In this document: positions 43,943-51,647 of the stretch, piece by piece
Numbering within the stretch: the stretch's first letter is position 1
How the letters are laid out: the number at the start of each line of letters is the position of its first letter
The notes under the pieces: model-generated
The model's database searches: none
Seen by the model: the letters and a program-made list of their open reading frames with translations, nothing else
Told to the model about the DNA's origin: nothing
Program-made: the position numbers and the translations under genes
Source of the DNA: Pseudoalteromonas sp. GCY
Lineage (GTDB): Bacteria > Pseudomonadota > Gammaproteobacteria > Enterobacterales > Alteromonadaceae
Assembly: GCF_016695175.1 (NCBI RefSeq)
Contig: NZ_CP068023.1
Span: forward strand, 1,538,501 to 1,602,500
Reading direction: 5' to 3'
DNA: 64,000 nt

Positions 43943-45589
43943 ATGGGTGGTCGTGTAGATTTGGATAGTTGGCAAAAGCTCAATGGTTCTGCGCAGCGAG
44001 TAAAGCAACAGCATTTAAAAACGATGTTTGCAAACGATGCACAAAGGTTTGAAAAGTTCTCTCGTCAAATCCCAGGTGTATTGTTCGACTTTTCCAAGCA
44101 ACGCATTGACGACCAAACATTCTCTGAGATGATGCAGCTCGCAAAAGAGAGCGATATTGCGCTTTGGCGAGAAAAGATGTTCTCAGGTGAAAAAATAAAT
44201 ATCACTGAGGACCGAGCGGTTTTACATACGGCGCTGCGTAACCGTGTTAATACACCTATTTATGTGGATGGTGTAAATGTTACTGAACAAGTCAATGCGG
44301 AATTAGAAAAACTACAAGCATTTAGTAACCGAGTTCGTTCAGGCGAATGGCAAGGGTATACAGGCAAAGCCGTAAAAGATGTGGTTGCGATTGGCGTTGG
44401 TGGTTCTAACTTAGGCCCGCAAATGGTAACTGATGCGCTTGCTGCGTATGCAGATGACACGCTAAACGTGCATTATGTTTCGAATGTTGACGGTGTACAG
44501 ATTGCTTCAGTATTAAAAGGTTTGGACGCAGAAACAACCCTGTTTGTTGTGTCATCAAAAACGTTCACAACCTCTGAAACCATGACTAATGCAAAGACTG
44601 CCGTTGAGTGGTTTTTGAATGCTGCAAATGATAGAGCAGCAATCGCCAAGCATTTTGTCGCGGTGAGCACCAACCTTGAGAAGACCAGAGCGTTTGGTAT
44701 TAGCGATGACAACGTGTTCACGATGTGGGACTGGGTTGGCGGTCGTTTCTCGCTTTGGAGCGCAATCGGATTACCAATCGCACTTTATTTAGGCTTCGAT
44801 AAGTTTGTCGAAGTGCTTGAAGGTGCGTTTGAAATTGACGAGCATTTTAAAACGGCAAACAACGAAGACAATATTCCATTGTTGATGGCGTTGCTTAGTG
44901 TATGGAATACCAGCTTCTTGGGGTATCAAGCACAAGCGATTTTGCCTTATGATCAGGCGCTTCATATGCTGCCTGCGTATTTACAACAAGGTGAAATGGA
45001 AAGTAATGGTAAGCATGTTACTTTTGCAGGAGAGCAGGTAAACTATACGACTGTGCCAATTATTTGGGGCATGACAGGGATAAATGGCCAGCACGCTTTT
45101 TACCAGTGTTTACACCAAGGTAATGTGATTGTACCGGCTGATTTTATCGCTTCGATTGAACCGCAAAACAAAGTAGGCCAGCATCACGATATTTTACTGT
45201 CTAACTTCTTCGCGCAAACGGAAGCAATGATGGCAGGTGTAGATGCACAGCAGGTTCGTGAAGATTTAACGGCTAAAGGTAAGTCGGATGCGGAAATCGA
45301 CAAGTTGATCCCGCATAAAATACACCAAGGTAACCGTCCAACTTCTTCATTTATCTTAGATAAGGTAGATGCAAAAGCTGTGGGTCGACTAATTGCCTTG
45401 TATGAACACAAAATTTTCTGCCAAGGCATTATTTTGGATGTGTGTTCATTTGACCAGTGGGGTGTTGAGCTTGGTAAAGGGCTTGCTTCAAATATTGAAG
45501 CCGAGCTAACACAAGAAGGCGTTACTAACCCTCATGATAGCTCAACGGCGGGTCTAATCGCTTATTACAAGCAAAAGAGAACAAATTAA
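43943..45589 (+). CDS. pgi: Glucose-6-phosphate isomerase
   Basis: 548 residues, as in E. coli (549). Both family signatures are present: WDWVGGRFSLWSAIGLPIAL and FDQWGVELGKGLA. The phosphate-binding AIGVGGSNLGPQM and VVSSKTFTTSET are also clear. It interconverts glucose 6-phosphate and fructose 6-phosphate. It is followed by zwf-pgl 288 bp on, so the locus can send hexose phosphate to the pentose phosphate or Entner-Doudoroff route. Regulation by the divergent LacI-type repressor is inferred from the operator. Confidence 0.95.
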   Translation: MGGRVDLDSWQKLNGSAQRVKQQHLKTMFANDAQRFEKFSRQIPGVLFDFSKQRIDDQTFSEMMQLAKESDIALWREKMFSGEKINITEDRAVLHTALRNRVNTPIYVDGVNVTEQVNAELEKLQAFSNRVRSGEWQGYTGKAVKDVVAIGVGGSNLGPQMVTDALAAYADDTLNVHYVSNVDGVQIASVLKGLDAETTLFVVSSKTFTTSETMTNAKTAVEWFLNAANDRAAIAKHFVAVSTNLEKTRAFGISDDNVFTMWDWVGGRFSLWSAIGLPIALYLGFDKFVEVLEGAFEIDEHFKTANNEDNIPLLMALLSVWNTSFLGYQAQAILPYDQALHMLPAYLQQGEMESNGKHVTFAGEQVNYTTVPIIWGMTGINGQHAFYQCLHQGNVIVPADFIASIEPQNKVGQHHDILLSNFFAQTEAMMAGVDAQQVREDLTAKGKSDAEIDKLIPHKIHQGNRPTSSFILDKVDAKAVGRLIALYEHKIFCQGIILDVCSFDQWGVELGKGLASNIEAELTQEGVTNPHDSSTAGLIAYYKQKRTN

Positions 45590-45651
45590 TACTTCGAGTG
45601 GAACTGGAAGTGAACAGAATACCTTTGAACGGGTAGCGCTGGAGTACTTAG

Positions 45652-45686
45652 AACCTGTATTTTTGTGAGAGGAAATACAGGTTTCT
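45652..45686 (+). terminator. Terminator of pgi
   Basis: AACCTGTATTT and AAATACAGGTT form an 11-base stem followed by TTCTAAG. The T run is short. Confidence 0.55.
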
Positions 45687-45697
45687 AAGACTCATTT

Positions 45698-45754
45698 ATA
45701 CCAACTTACTTAATTAATCCCTCAAATTGGGCAGGTATTAAGTCGAATTGATAT
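45698..45754. repeat. Dispersed palindromic repeat (copy A, degenerate)
   Basis: ATACCAACTTACTTAATTAA through TCAAATTGGGCAGGTATTAA to CGAATTGATAT resembles the repeat at 54091-54139 along its whole length, with several substitutions. It lies between pgi and zwf. Confidence 0.5.
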
Positions 45755-45808
45755 TACTAGTGCATTGCAATCGAAATCATCACCCGTTACATAATGAGTT
45801 TGGTAGGC

Positions 45809-45857
45809 TTTGGAGTGGCTCCAAATCGAATAAACACTGCGTGCTTGTAGTGCACGC
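45809..45857 (+). promoter_or_regulatory. Two hairpins in the zwf leader
   Basis: TTTGGAG-TGG-CTCCAAA (45809-45825) and, nearer the start codon, GCGTGC-TTGTAGT-GCACGC form two consecutive stems within 70 bases of zwf. They may affect mRNA stability or zwf translation; I do not recognise a riboswitch class. Confidence 0.3.
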
Positions 45858-45877
45858 CTAACTTATGAGAGTGAACT

Positions 45878-47347
45878 ATGCTTAATCCTTTTGACATCGT
45901 AATTTTTGGTGGGGGAGGCGATTTAGCTCTTCGCAAACTCCTACCTGCTTTGTATCGTGCATATCAAGAAGGTAATCTACCTGAAGGCACTCGCATCTTA
46001 CCGACCGTTCGTGAACAAAACAAACAACAAGAATTTATCGAAACGGCACATATCGCATTACAAACTCACCTTGGCAAAGGCGAATACAACAAGAAAGATT
46101 GGTCCGCATTTGAACAGTTTTTAGTGCCTGTGGTAGTCAATGTTACTGAAGAAGACGAACACTGGGATACGCTAAAGAATATTTTGGCAGATGGGGAAGA
46201 TAAGTCTCGTGTATTCTATTTGTCACTTCCACCTGCGGTTTATGGCCGTTGTTGTGAGTTACTATCAATCAAAGGGCTAATCACTGAGCAATCACGTGTA
46301 GTTGTTGAAAAGCCTATTGGTTATTGTGGTAAATCTGCAGAAGAAATCAATGCCAAAATAGGTGAGTTCTTCTCGGAAGAGCAAGTATTCCGTATCGATC
46401 ATTACCTAGGTAAAGAAACGGTTCAAAACCTGATGGCGCTAAGATTCTCAAACGCACTTTTTGAGAATTTATGGGATGCTAAAGCCATAGATAATATTCA
46501 GATCAGTATCTCTGAAACGGTAGGTCTTGAAAGCCGAGCTGGTTTTTACGACAAAGCGGGTGCACTTCGTGATATGGTGCAAAATCACTTATTGCAACTA
46601 CTTTGCTTGGTTGCGATGGAGTCACCACATAAACTTAATGCGAATAGCATCCGCACTGAAAAGCTTAAAGTATTAGAAGCGCTTAGACCGCTAATAGACG
46701 CTGATGTAGATAATAATGTTGTGCGTGGTCAATATGTGCCAGGCGACCTTGAAGGTAAGCTGGTACCTGGTTACTTAGAAGAGCTGGGCGAAGGGTCGAG
46801 TAAAACAGAAACATTTGTTGCTATTCGTGCTCACATTGATAACTGGCGTTGGTCTGGCGTGCCTTTCTATTTAAGAACAGGGAAGCGTATGAAAAAGCGT
46901 TGTGCTGAAATTGTGGTTGAGTACAAGCCTGTTTCTCACAATGTTTATGGTGATGCGGCGGGTCCAATTCAGCCAAACCGTCTGGTAATAAGATTACAAC
47001 CTGAAGAAAGTATTCAGTTAACGCTAATGTCTAAGCGTCTAGATAACCTTGAAATGCAACTAGAGCCGGTGACGCTAAATATCTCATTGAGTGAAAAGTA
47101 TAACAATGGCTATCATTCAGATGCATATAAGCGCTTAATGCTTGACGCAGCTGCAAATAATCCTGCTTTATTTATTCACCGTGACGAAGTGCGCCAAGCA
47201 TGGCAATGGATTGATCCAATCATTGAGCGTTGGCAGAGCAAAGGGGCTCCGTCACTTTATCGTGCTGGTTCTTGGGGCCCTGAAGATGCCGATGAACTGT
47301 TAGAAGAAAACAAACATGTTTGGTTCAACGCGGGAGAGCAAGCGTAA
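45878..47347 (+). CDS. zwf: Glucose-6-phosphate 1-dehydrogenase
   Basis: 489 residues (E. coli 491). The coenzyme fold is at the N-terminus (FDIVIFGGGGDLALRKL), the active-site signature is FRIDHYLGKE, and VVEKPIGY is conserved. The GGGGDLA version of the usual GxSGDLA loop has Gly in place of Ser. It oxidises glucose 6-phosphate to 6-phosphogluconolactone. The stop codon shares one base with the pgl start. Confidence 0.94.
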   Translation: MLNPFDIVIFGGGGDLALRKLLPALYRAYQEGNLPEGTRILPTVREQNKQQEFIETAHIALQTHLGKGEYNKKDWSAFEQFLVPVVVNVTEEDEHWDTLKNILADGEDKSRVFYLSLPPAVYGRCCELLSIKGLITEQSRVVVEKPIGYCGKSAEEINAKIGEFFSEEQVFRIDHYLGKETVQNLMALRFSNALFENLWDAKAIDNIQISISETVGLESRAGFYDKAGALRDMVQNHLLQLLCLVAMESPHKLNANSIRTEKLKVLEALRPLIDADVDNNVVRGQYVPGDLEGKLVPGYLEELGEGSSKTETFVAIRAHIDNWRWSGVPFYLRTGKRMKKRCAEIVVEYKPVSHNVYGDAAGPIQPNRLVIRLQPEESIQLTLMSKRLDNLEMQLEPVTLNISLSEKYNNGYHSDAYKRLMLDAAANNPALFIHRDEVRQAWQWIDPIIERWQSKGAPSLYRAGSWGPEDADELLEENKHVWFNAGEQA

Positions 47348-48057
47348 TGGCACAGTTAACAGAAAGAAATTTCAGCTCCAAAGACGAGATGACAGCAGCG
47401 CTTGCAGAGCTACTTCAAGCTGGGCTCAGTCAAGGTATTGAGCAGGACGGTGAAGCTGTGCTGTTAGTATCTGGTGGTTCATCACCGGCTCCAGCGTATC
47501 GTTACCTTTCTGGTGTTGAACTAGGCTGGGACAAAATTACGGTTGCTATGGTTGATGAACGCTGGGTCGAACCGGAACACGAAAAGTCTAACGAAGCATT
47601 TATCAAGTCGACATTACTGCAAGACAAAGCGGCAAATGCTCGATTTGTGACGATGAAGAATGCGGCAGTGTCAGCAGAAGAGGGCGCTGATTTATGTGAG
47701 TCTGCTTATGCAGCGTTGAAAAAACCGTTCGATGTTACTATTTTGGGAATGGGACCTGATGGTCATACCGCCAGTTTATTTCCAAATGCAAAGGGCCTAG
47801 AGCACGCGTTAACGACCACAAACACTGTGTGCGCAATTAATGCTCATCAAAGCGAAGTGACAGGTGAGATCACAGAACGTATGAGTCTGTCCCTCGCGGG
47901 GATTGCTAATGCTAAGACGGTAGTGTTATTGATCTCTGGTGATGAAAAAAAAGCGGTGTATGAAGCGGCAAAACAATCCGGCTCAGAGTATGAAGTACCA
48001 CTGCGCGCTGTATTAAATCACCCTGATATTAATTTGACCGTATTTTGGTGCCCGTAA
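47347..48057 (+). CDS. pgl: 6-phosphogluconolactonase
   Basis: 236 residues from the ATG at 47347, overlapping zwf by one base (TAATG). The family landmarks are LLVSGGSSPAPAYRYLS, MVDERWVEPEHEKSN and LGMGPDGHTASLFP. It hydrolyses the lactone made by Zwf. Translational coupling with zwf is expected. Confidence 0.93.
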   Translation: MAQLTERNFSSKDEMTAALAELLQAGLSQGIEQDGEAVLLVSGGSSPAPAYRYLSGVELGWDKITVAMVDERWVEPEHEKSNEAFIKSTLLQDKAANARFVTMKNAAVSAEEGADLCESAYAALKKPFDVTILGMGPDGHTASLFPNAKGLEHALTTTNTVCAINAHQSEVTGEITERMSLSLAGIANAKTVVLLISGDEKKAVYEAAKQSGSEYEVPLRAVLNHPDINLTVFWCP

Positions 48058-48089
48058 CCCGAGTGCATCTACTAGAAATAGTAAAATGT

Positions 48090-48113
48090 AAGGCTGGCGT
48101 GATAGCTAGCCTT
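48090..48113 (+). terminator. Weak hairpin after pgl
   Basis: AAGGCTGGC-GTGATA-GCTAGCCTT with one mismatch, followed by a T-containing but not T-rich stretch. Confidence 0.45.
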
Positions 48114-48175
48114 GTCTCGATATTATTTGAGTCAACTGATTGAATATCTCTGGACATTCAGCTCGAAGCGACAAC

Positions 48176-48275
48176 ACTTCTTACTTCTTACTTCTTACTT
48201 CTTACTTCTTACTTCTTACTTCTTACTTCTTACTTCTTACTTCTTACTTCTTACTTCTTACTTCTTACTTCTTAC
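48176..48275. repeat. Heptanucleotide tandem repeat, about 14 copies
   Basis: The unit ACTTCTT is repeated without interruption for 100 bases. It lies between pgl and the TonB receptor operon, 160-290 bases before the predicted receptor promoter. An open frame through it (48112-48300) only reflects the repeat (LLLTSYF over and over) and is not called as a gene. Confidence 0.9.
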
Positions 48276-48433
48276 GAATAAAAGCAATAAATTTTACTGA
48301 TTCAATATACGATCATTAGAAAATCAATAAGTCCCGTAATAGGGTATTCAAATTTGTGCAAAAGATAGTGATAGCTAACTCGCTAATCGTAGATTTTATA
48401 AGCCTTTGTCATAAAAAATTCTCCTAAAAGAAC

Positions 48434-48462
48434 TAGACAGTACTTACAGATAAATCTATAAT
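48434..48462 (+). promoter_or_regulatory. Predicted promoter of the TonB receptor operon
   Basis: TAGACA (48434-48439), a 17-base spacer and a perfect TATAAT (48457-48462). The transcript would start near 48469, inside a LacI-type operator, and would have a leader of about 375 bases. Confidence 0.55.
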
Positions 48463-48475
48463 GACAGCGTTGTCA
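48462..48475. promoter_or_regulatory. LacI-type operator 2
   Basis: TGACAGCGTTGTCA, identical to the palindrome before pgi, immediately downstream of and overlapping the TATAAT box. Binding here would block initiation. Confidence 0.65.
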
Positions 48476-48476
48476 T

Positions 48477-48491
48477 TGATATTGATTCTCA
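48477..48491. promoter_or_regulatory. Fur-box-like site
   Basis: TGATATT-G-ATTCTCA matches the 7-1-7 Fur consensus (TGATAAT-n-ATTATCA) at 12 of 14 positions. It lies two bases after operator 2 in the TonB receptor promoter region. Iron control of a TonB receptor would be usual. Confidence 0.4.
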
Positions 48492-48774
48492 TCTTTAGCT
48501 TCTGCCCAAGCTTGATGAGGGAGTTGAATACACATCCCCTTGTGTGTATTCAGATAATTAAAATGTCCCTTTATTGAGACAATTCCATCTTAAAACCCTA
48601 CAGCAGCAAAATTTTTTGTGCTATTCTCCAATCGTTTTTGTAACAAACCATATCTTGGCCATATTTAAATTTATATTTATCAATAAGATATATGTCTATA
48701 TGAATATTTTTTGAATAACAGGCCAAAAAAATTGTAGCGAATATGTAATTTAGGGTGTATGGTTTGTTATTAGA

Positions 48775-48788
48775 TGACAGCGTTGTCA
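48775..48788. promoter_or_regulatory. LacI-type operator 3
   Basis: TGACAGCGTTGTCA again, 313 bases from operator 2 and 57 bases before the receptor start codon. It could mark a second promoter or support DNA looping. Apart from the items listed, I see no gene in 48058-48844. Confidence 0.6.
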
Positions 48789-48844
48789 TCATCACTGGGC
48801 AGAAGTGATTTAAAAAACCAACAAAATGATTCAAGGGGAATCCT

Positions 48845-51586
48845 GTGTTAGCTAATAATTTCAAAAAAAGCTTACTTGCAGTTAACGTCAGCATCGCACT
48901 AGGTGCGGGCTTTTCAGGCGTTGTAGTTGCAGAAGAAAGTCAAAATCAAGTACAAGAAAACGTAGAAGTCATTGAAGTTCGTGGCTTGCGAGCATCAAAC
49001 AAAGAGAATATTAATACAAAAAGATTCGCGACTGCAGTTGTTGATGCAGTGAGCGCTGAAGATATTGGTAAATTTCCTGATTCAGACGTGGGTCAAGCGT
49101 TAGGGCGTATTCCAGGTATTAGCGTTGGACGAGCTTTTGGTCAAGGTAGTTCTGTATCAATTAGAGGTACTGATCCTTCTATGACGTTGACTACGTTAAA
49201 CGGCCAGAATGTGGCTTCAACTGGTTGGTATGATCAAATGAATTTAGACCGTTCATTTAATTATTCTATGTTACCGTCACAGCTGATAGGCGGAATTGAA
49301 GTTTATAAAGCGACACAGGCGAATCTGGTTGAAGGTGGTATCGGTGGTACAGTAATCGTAAAAACACGCAAGCCTCTTGATTTAGAATCTAATACATCGT
49401 TTCTTTCGCTAAAAGGCGAGTATGGTACCCTAAACGAGGAGATATCTCCTGAAGTTTCTGGGCTATACAGTTGGAAAAACAAAGATGAAACTTTTGGTGT
49501 ACTTGTAGCCGCTGCATACATCGATCGTGAATATCTTCGTCAAGGCACCGAAGCCGATCTTGATTGGGGTGGAAACTCATCAGTACAACCTTCAAGTTTT
49601 TTACAAGATCAAGAGCGCACAGCTATAGATGTAACGCTTCAATATCGTCCAACAGAAAAGCTTGAATTGGGTATTCACGCACTTTCATTAGAGCTCGGCG
49701 CTGACAGCACTGGTGCTAATATGTACTTTGGTACTGATAATAACTGGGGCGCTTGGACACCGGAAGAATCAGTATGTAAAACTTACAATGCTGCTGGCGT
49801 CTGTACATATAGCGATACGCCAAAAGATAGAGGAAGCAACGTATTTTTCCAAAATTGGGCTCGCCAAGGAGAAATGACTTCAGACACTCTAGAATTTAAC
49901 TGGAAGTACCAGTCTGATACTTATGAAATCTCAGGTGTTCTTGGTCATTCGAAAGCGGAAGGTGGTACAGACATGAGTGCTAACTTTGGTTTTGGTTGGT
50001 GGGGAAATGCTTATGTTGATGGAAATGGACTAAAGCAAACGTCCGATGCTAACTTCGACCAAGTAAACTGGTGGGGGGTCGTAGATGCAACTGGTAAACA
50101 AATAAAACTTGATGGTGCTGATCTTGGCTTTACCGTTGAACAGCTACCTGCATATGGTACAACATCTACTTGGACAGGTATAAAGGGTCCAAATAAAGAT
50201 GAGGAAGTGTATGGTCAAGTTGATTTTGATTACTACGTTGACTTTGGCGCGATCAACAAACTTGAGTTTGGGGTAAGATATACTGAACATGAATTTGAGA
50301 AAAAGCTATATACGGCTGTATACGACCAGTCAAAAATAACAGCCCCAGCAGATGGTGAAAATGCAGGAGGTTTTGCCAACTATTTTAGTGTTCAGGATTT
50401 ATATAGCGGTACAATGCCAATTGGCTATGATGGTTGGACTATTCCTCGTGCAAACCGAGATGCAATGATTAATGCTACATTGTCTCTAATCGATCAGTTT
50501 GCTTATAACCGTTCGGGCTACGGAAAAATAGAAGAAGACAATCTGTCATTGTATGCTATGGCGTCTTTTGAAGGCGAAGGTTTCCGGGGTAACTTCGGGC
50601 TAAGATATGTCAGTACAGATGTGACTTCAAAAGGTCATATCATCGATAATAGCCCAGCTGATATTCTTGCAAATAACAATGGTTGGAGCGAAGCTCCAGT
50701 AGGTGTTGATGGTGATTACAATGATGTGTTGCCAAGTGCTAATATTACCTTTGACCTATCTGAAGACTTAATTCTTCGCGTTTCAGCTGGTCAAGCTATT
50801 ACTCGTCCAAACTACGATAACTTACTACTTTCAAAAGTAACTGGTTATCCTGATGACCGTATTGGTAATGAGGAGATTACTTACGGTAATCCTGACCTGA
50901 AACCAATGAAATCATCTCAAGCTGATGTTAGTTTAGAGTATTATTATGGTGAAGATGGCCTATTTGCCGTAACTTACTTTATAAAGGATGTGAGTAATTT
51001 TATTGTTGCGACGACTGATTTTAATCAACAAATTGGTGTAATTAATAATGACCTTACTACACCAGCTGATGATTGGACCGTAAATCGCTATAAAAATGCA
51101 GGTGGCGGCGAGATTGATGGCGTTGAATTCCAGTGGAATCATGCTTGGGATAATGGGTTTGGTATAAACGCTAACTACACATACACAGATGCAGGTGCAC
51201 CAGCAGAGGTTTATACTGATAATCTATCCCGTTTTACCGAGTCATCAGAGCATATGCTAAATCTAGTTGGCTATTGGGAAAATGATGAATTCTCGGCGAG
51301 AGCAGCGTATAACTGGAGATCTGAATACATGATTCGTGAATATGGTAACTATTACGGAAACCGTATGCACGATGACTTTGGTACACTTGATTTAACTTTC
51401 GGTTGGCAAGTTACAGACTACGCAGCGTTGACATTTGAAGTCGTAAATGTTACCGAGGAAGATGATGTTCAGTATGGTGCGGCAGAGGTTGGTGCTGATG
51501 TTAAGCCTGCGCTTCAGGATGGTTTCCCAACATGGTCTTTCCGTGGCGAAGCAACTTATAGATTAGGTGTTAATTTTAACTTCTAA
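48845..51586 (+). CDS. TonB-dependent outer-membrane receptor
   Basis: 913 residues from a GTG with AAGGGG seven bases before. A signal peptide (about 1-28) is followed by EVIEVRGLRASNKENI and the plug domain (EDIGKFPDSDVGQALGRIPG, VSIRGTDPSMTLTTLNGQNV, GGIEVYKATQANLVEGGIGG) and then a 22-strand-type barrel ending in an aromatic Phe. This plug style belongs to the large receptors for carbohydrates and other substrates common in Alteromonadales and Caulobacterales. The substrate is not known. It is first in a cluster with a flavin halogenase and SapC, under LacI-type and possibly Fur control. Confidence 0.93.
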   Translation: MLANNFKKSLLAVNVSIALGAGFSGVVVAEESQNQVQENVEVIEVRGLRASNKENINTKRFATAVVDAVSAEDIGKFPDSDVGQALGRIPGISVGRAFGQGSSVSIRGTDPSMTLTTLNGQNVASTGWYDQMNLDRSFNYSMLPSQLIGGIEVYKATQANLVEGGIGGTVIVKTRKPLDLESNTSFLSLKGEYGTLNEEISPEVSGLYSWKNKDETFGVLVAAAYIDREYLRQGTEADLDWGGNSSVQPSSFLQDQERTAIDVTLQYRPTEKLELGIHALSLELGADSTGANMYFGTDNNWGAWTPEESVCKTYNAAGVCTYSDTPKDRGSNVFFQNWARQGEMTSDTLEFNWKYQSDTYEISGVLGHSKAEGGTDMSANFGFGWWGNAYVDGNGLKQTSDANFDQVNWWGVVDATGKQIKLDGADLGFTVEQLPAYGTTSTWTGIKGPNKDEEVYGQVDFDYYVDFGAINKLEFGVRYTEHEFEKKLYTAVYDQSKITAPADGENAGGFANYFSVQDLYSGTMPIGYDGWTIPRANRDAMINATLSLIDQFAYNRSGYGKIEEDNLSLYAMASFEGEGFRGNFGLRYVSTDVTSKGHIIDNSPADILANNNGWSEAPVGVDGDYNDVLPSANITFDLSEDLILRVSAGQAITRPNYDNLLLSKVTGYPDDRIGNEEITYGNPDLKPMKSSQADVSLEYYYGEDGLFAVTYFIKDVSNFIVATTDFNQQIGVINNDLTTPADDWTVNRYKNAGGGEIDGVEFQWNHAWDNGFGINANYTYTDAGAPAEVYTDNLSRFTESSEHMLNLVGYWENDEFSARAAYNWRSEYMIREYGNYYGNRMHDDFGTLDLTFGWQVTDYAALTFEVVNVTEEDDVQYGAAEVGADVKPALQDGFPTWSFRGEATYRLGVNFNF

Positions 51587-51606
51587 TTATAAATTGTGTA
51601 AGCTAT

Positions 51607-51631
51607 AGCCCAGTTTTTACTGGGCTTTTTT
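51607..51631 (+). terminator. Terminator between the receptor and halogenase genes
   Basis: AGCCCAGT-TTTT-ACTGGGCT followed by TTTTTAT. It sits only 17 bases before the halogenase start, so downstream expression would depend on read-through. Confidence 0.75.
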
Positions 51632-51647
51632 ATTTCAAGAGGGCGAG

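Noticed and set aside
48112..48300. Open frame encoding repeats of LLLTSYF
   Set aside because: It is only the translation of a pure seven-base tandem repeat and has no ribosome site or conserved flanks.
48598..48894. 98-codon minus-strand open frame upstream of the TonB receptor
   Set aside because: It overlaps the receptor start and an operator, has no ribosome site and an unlikely composition.
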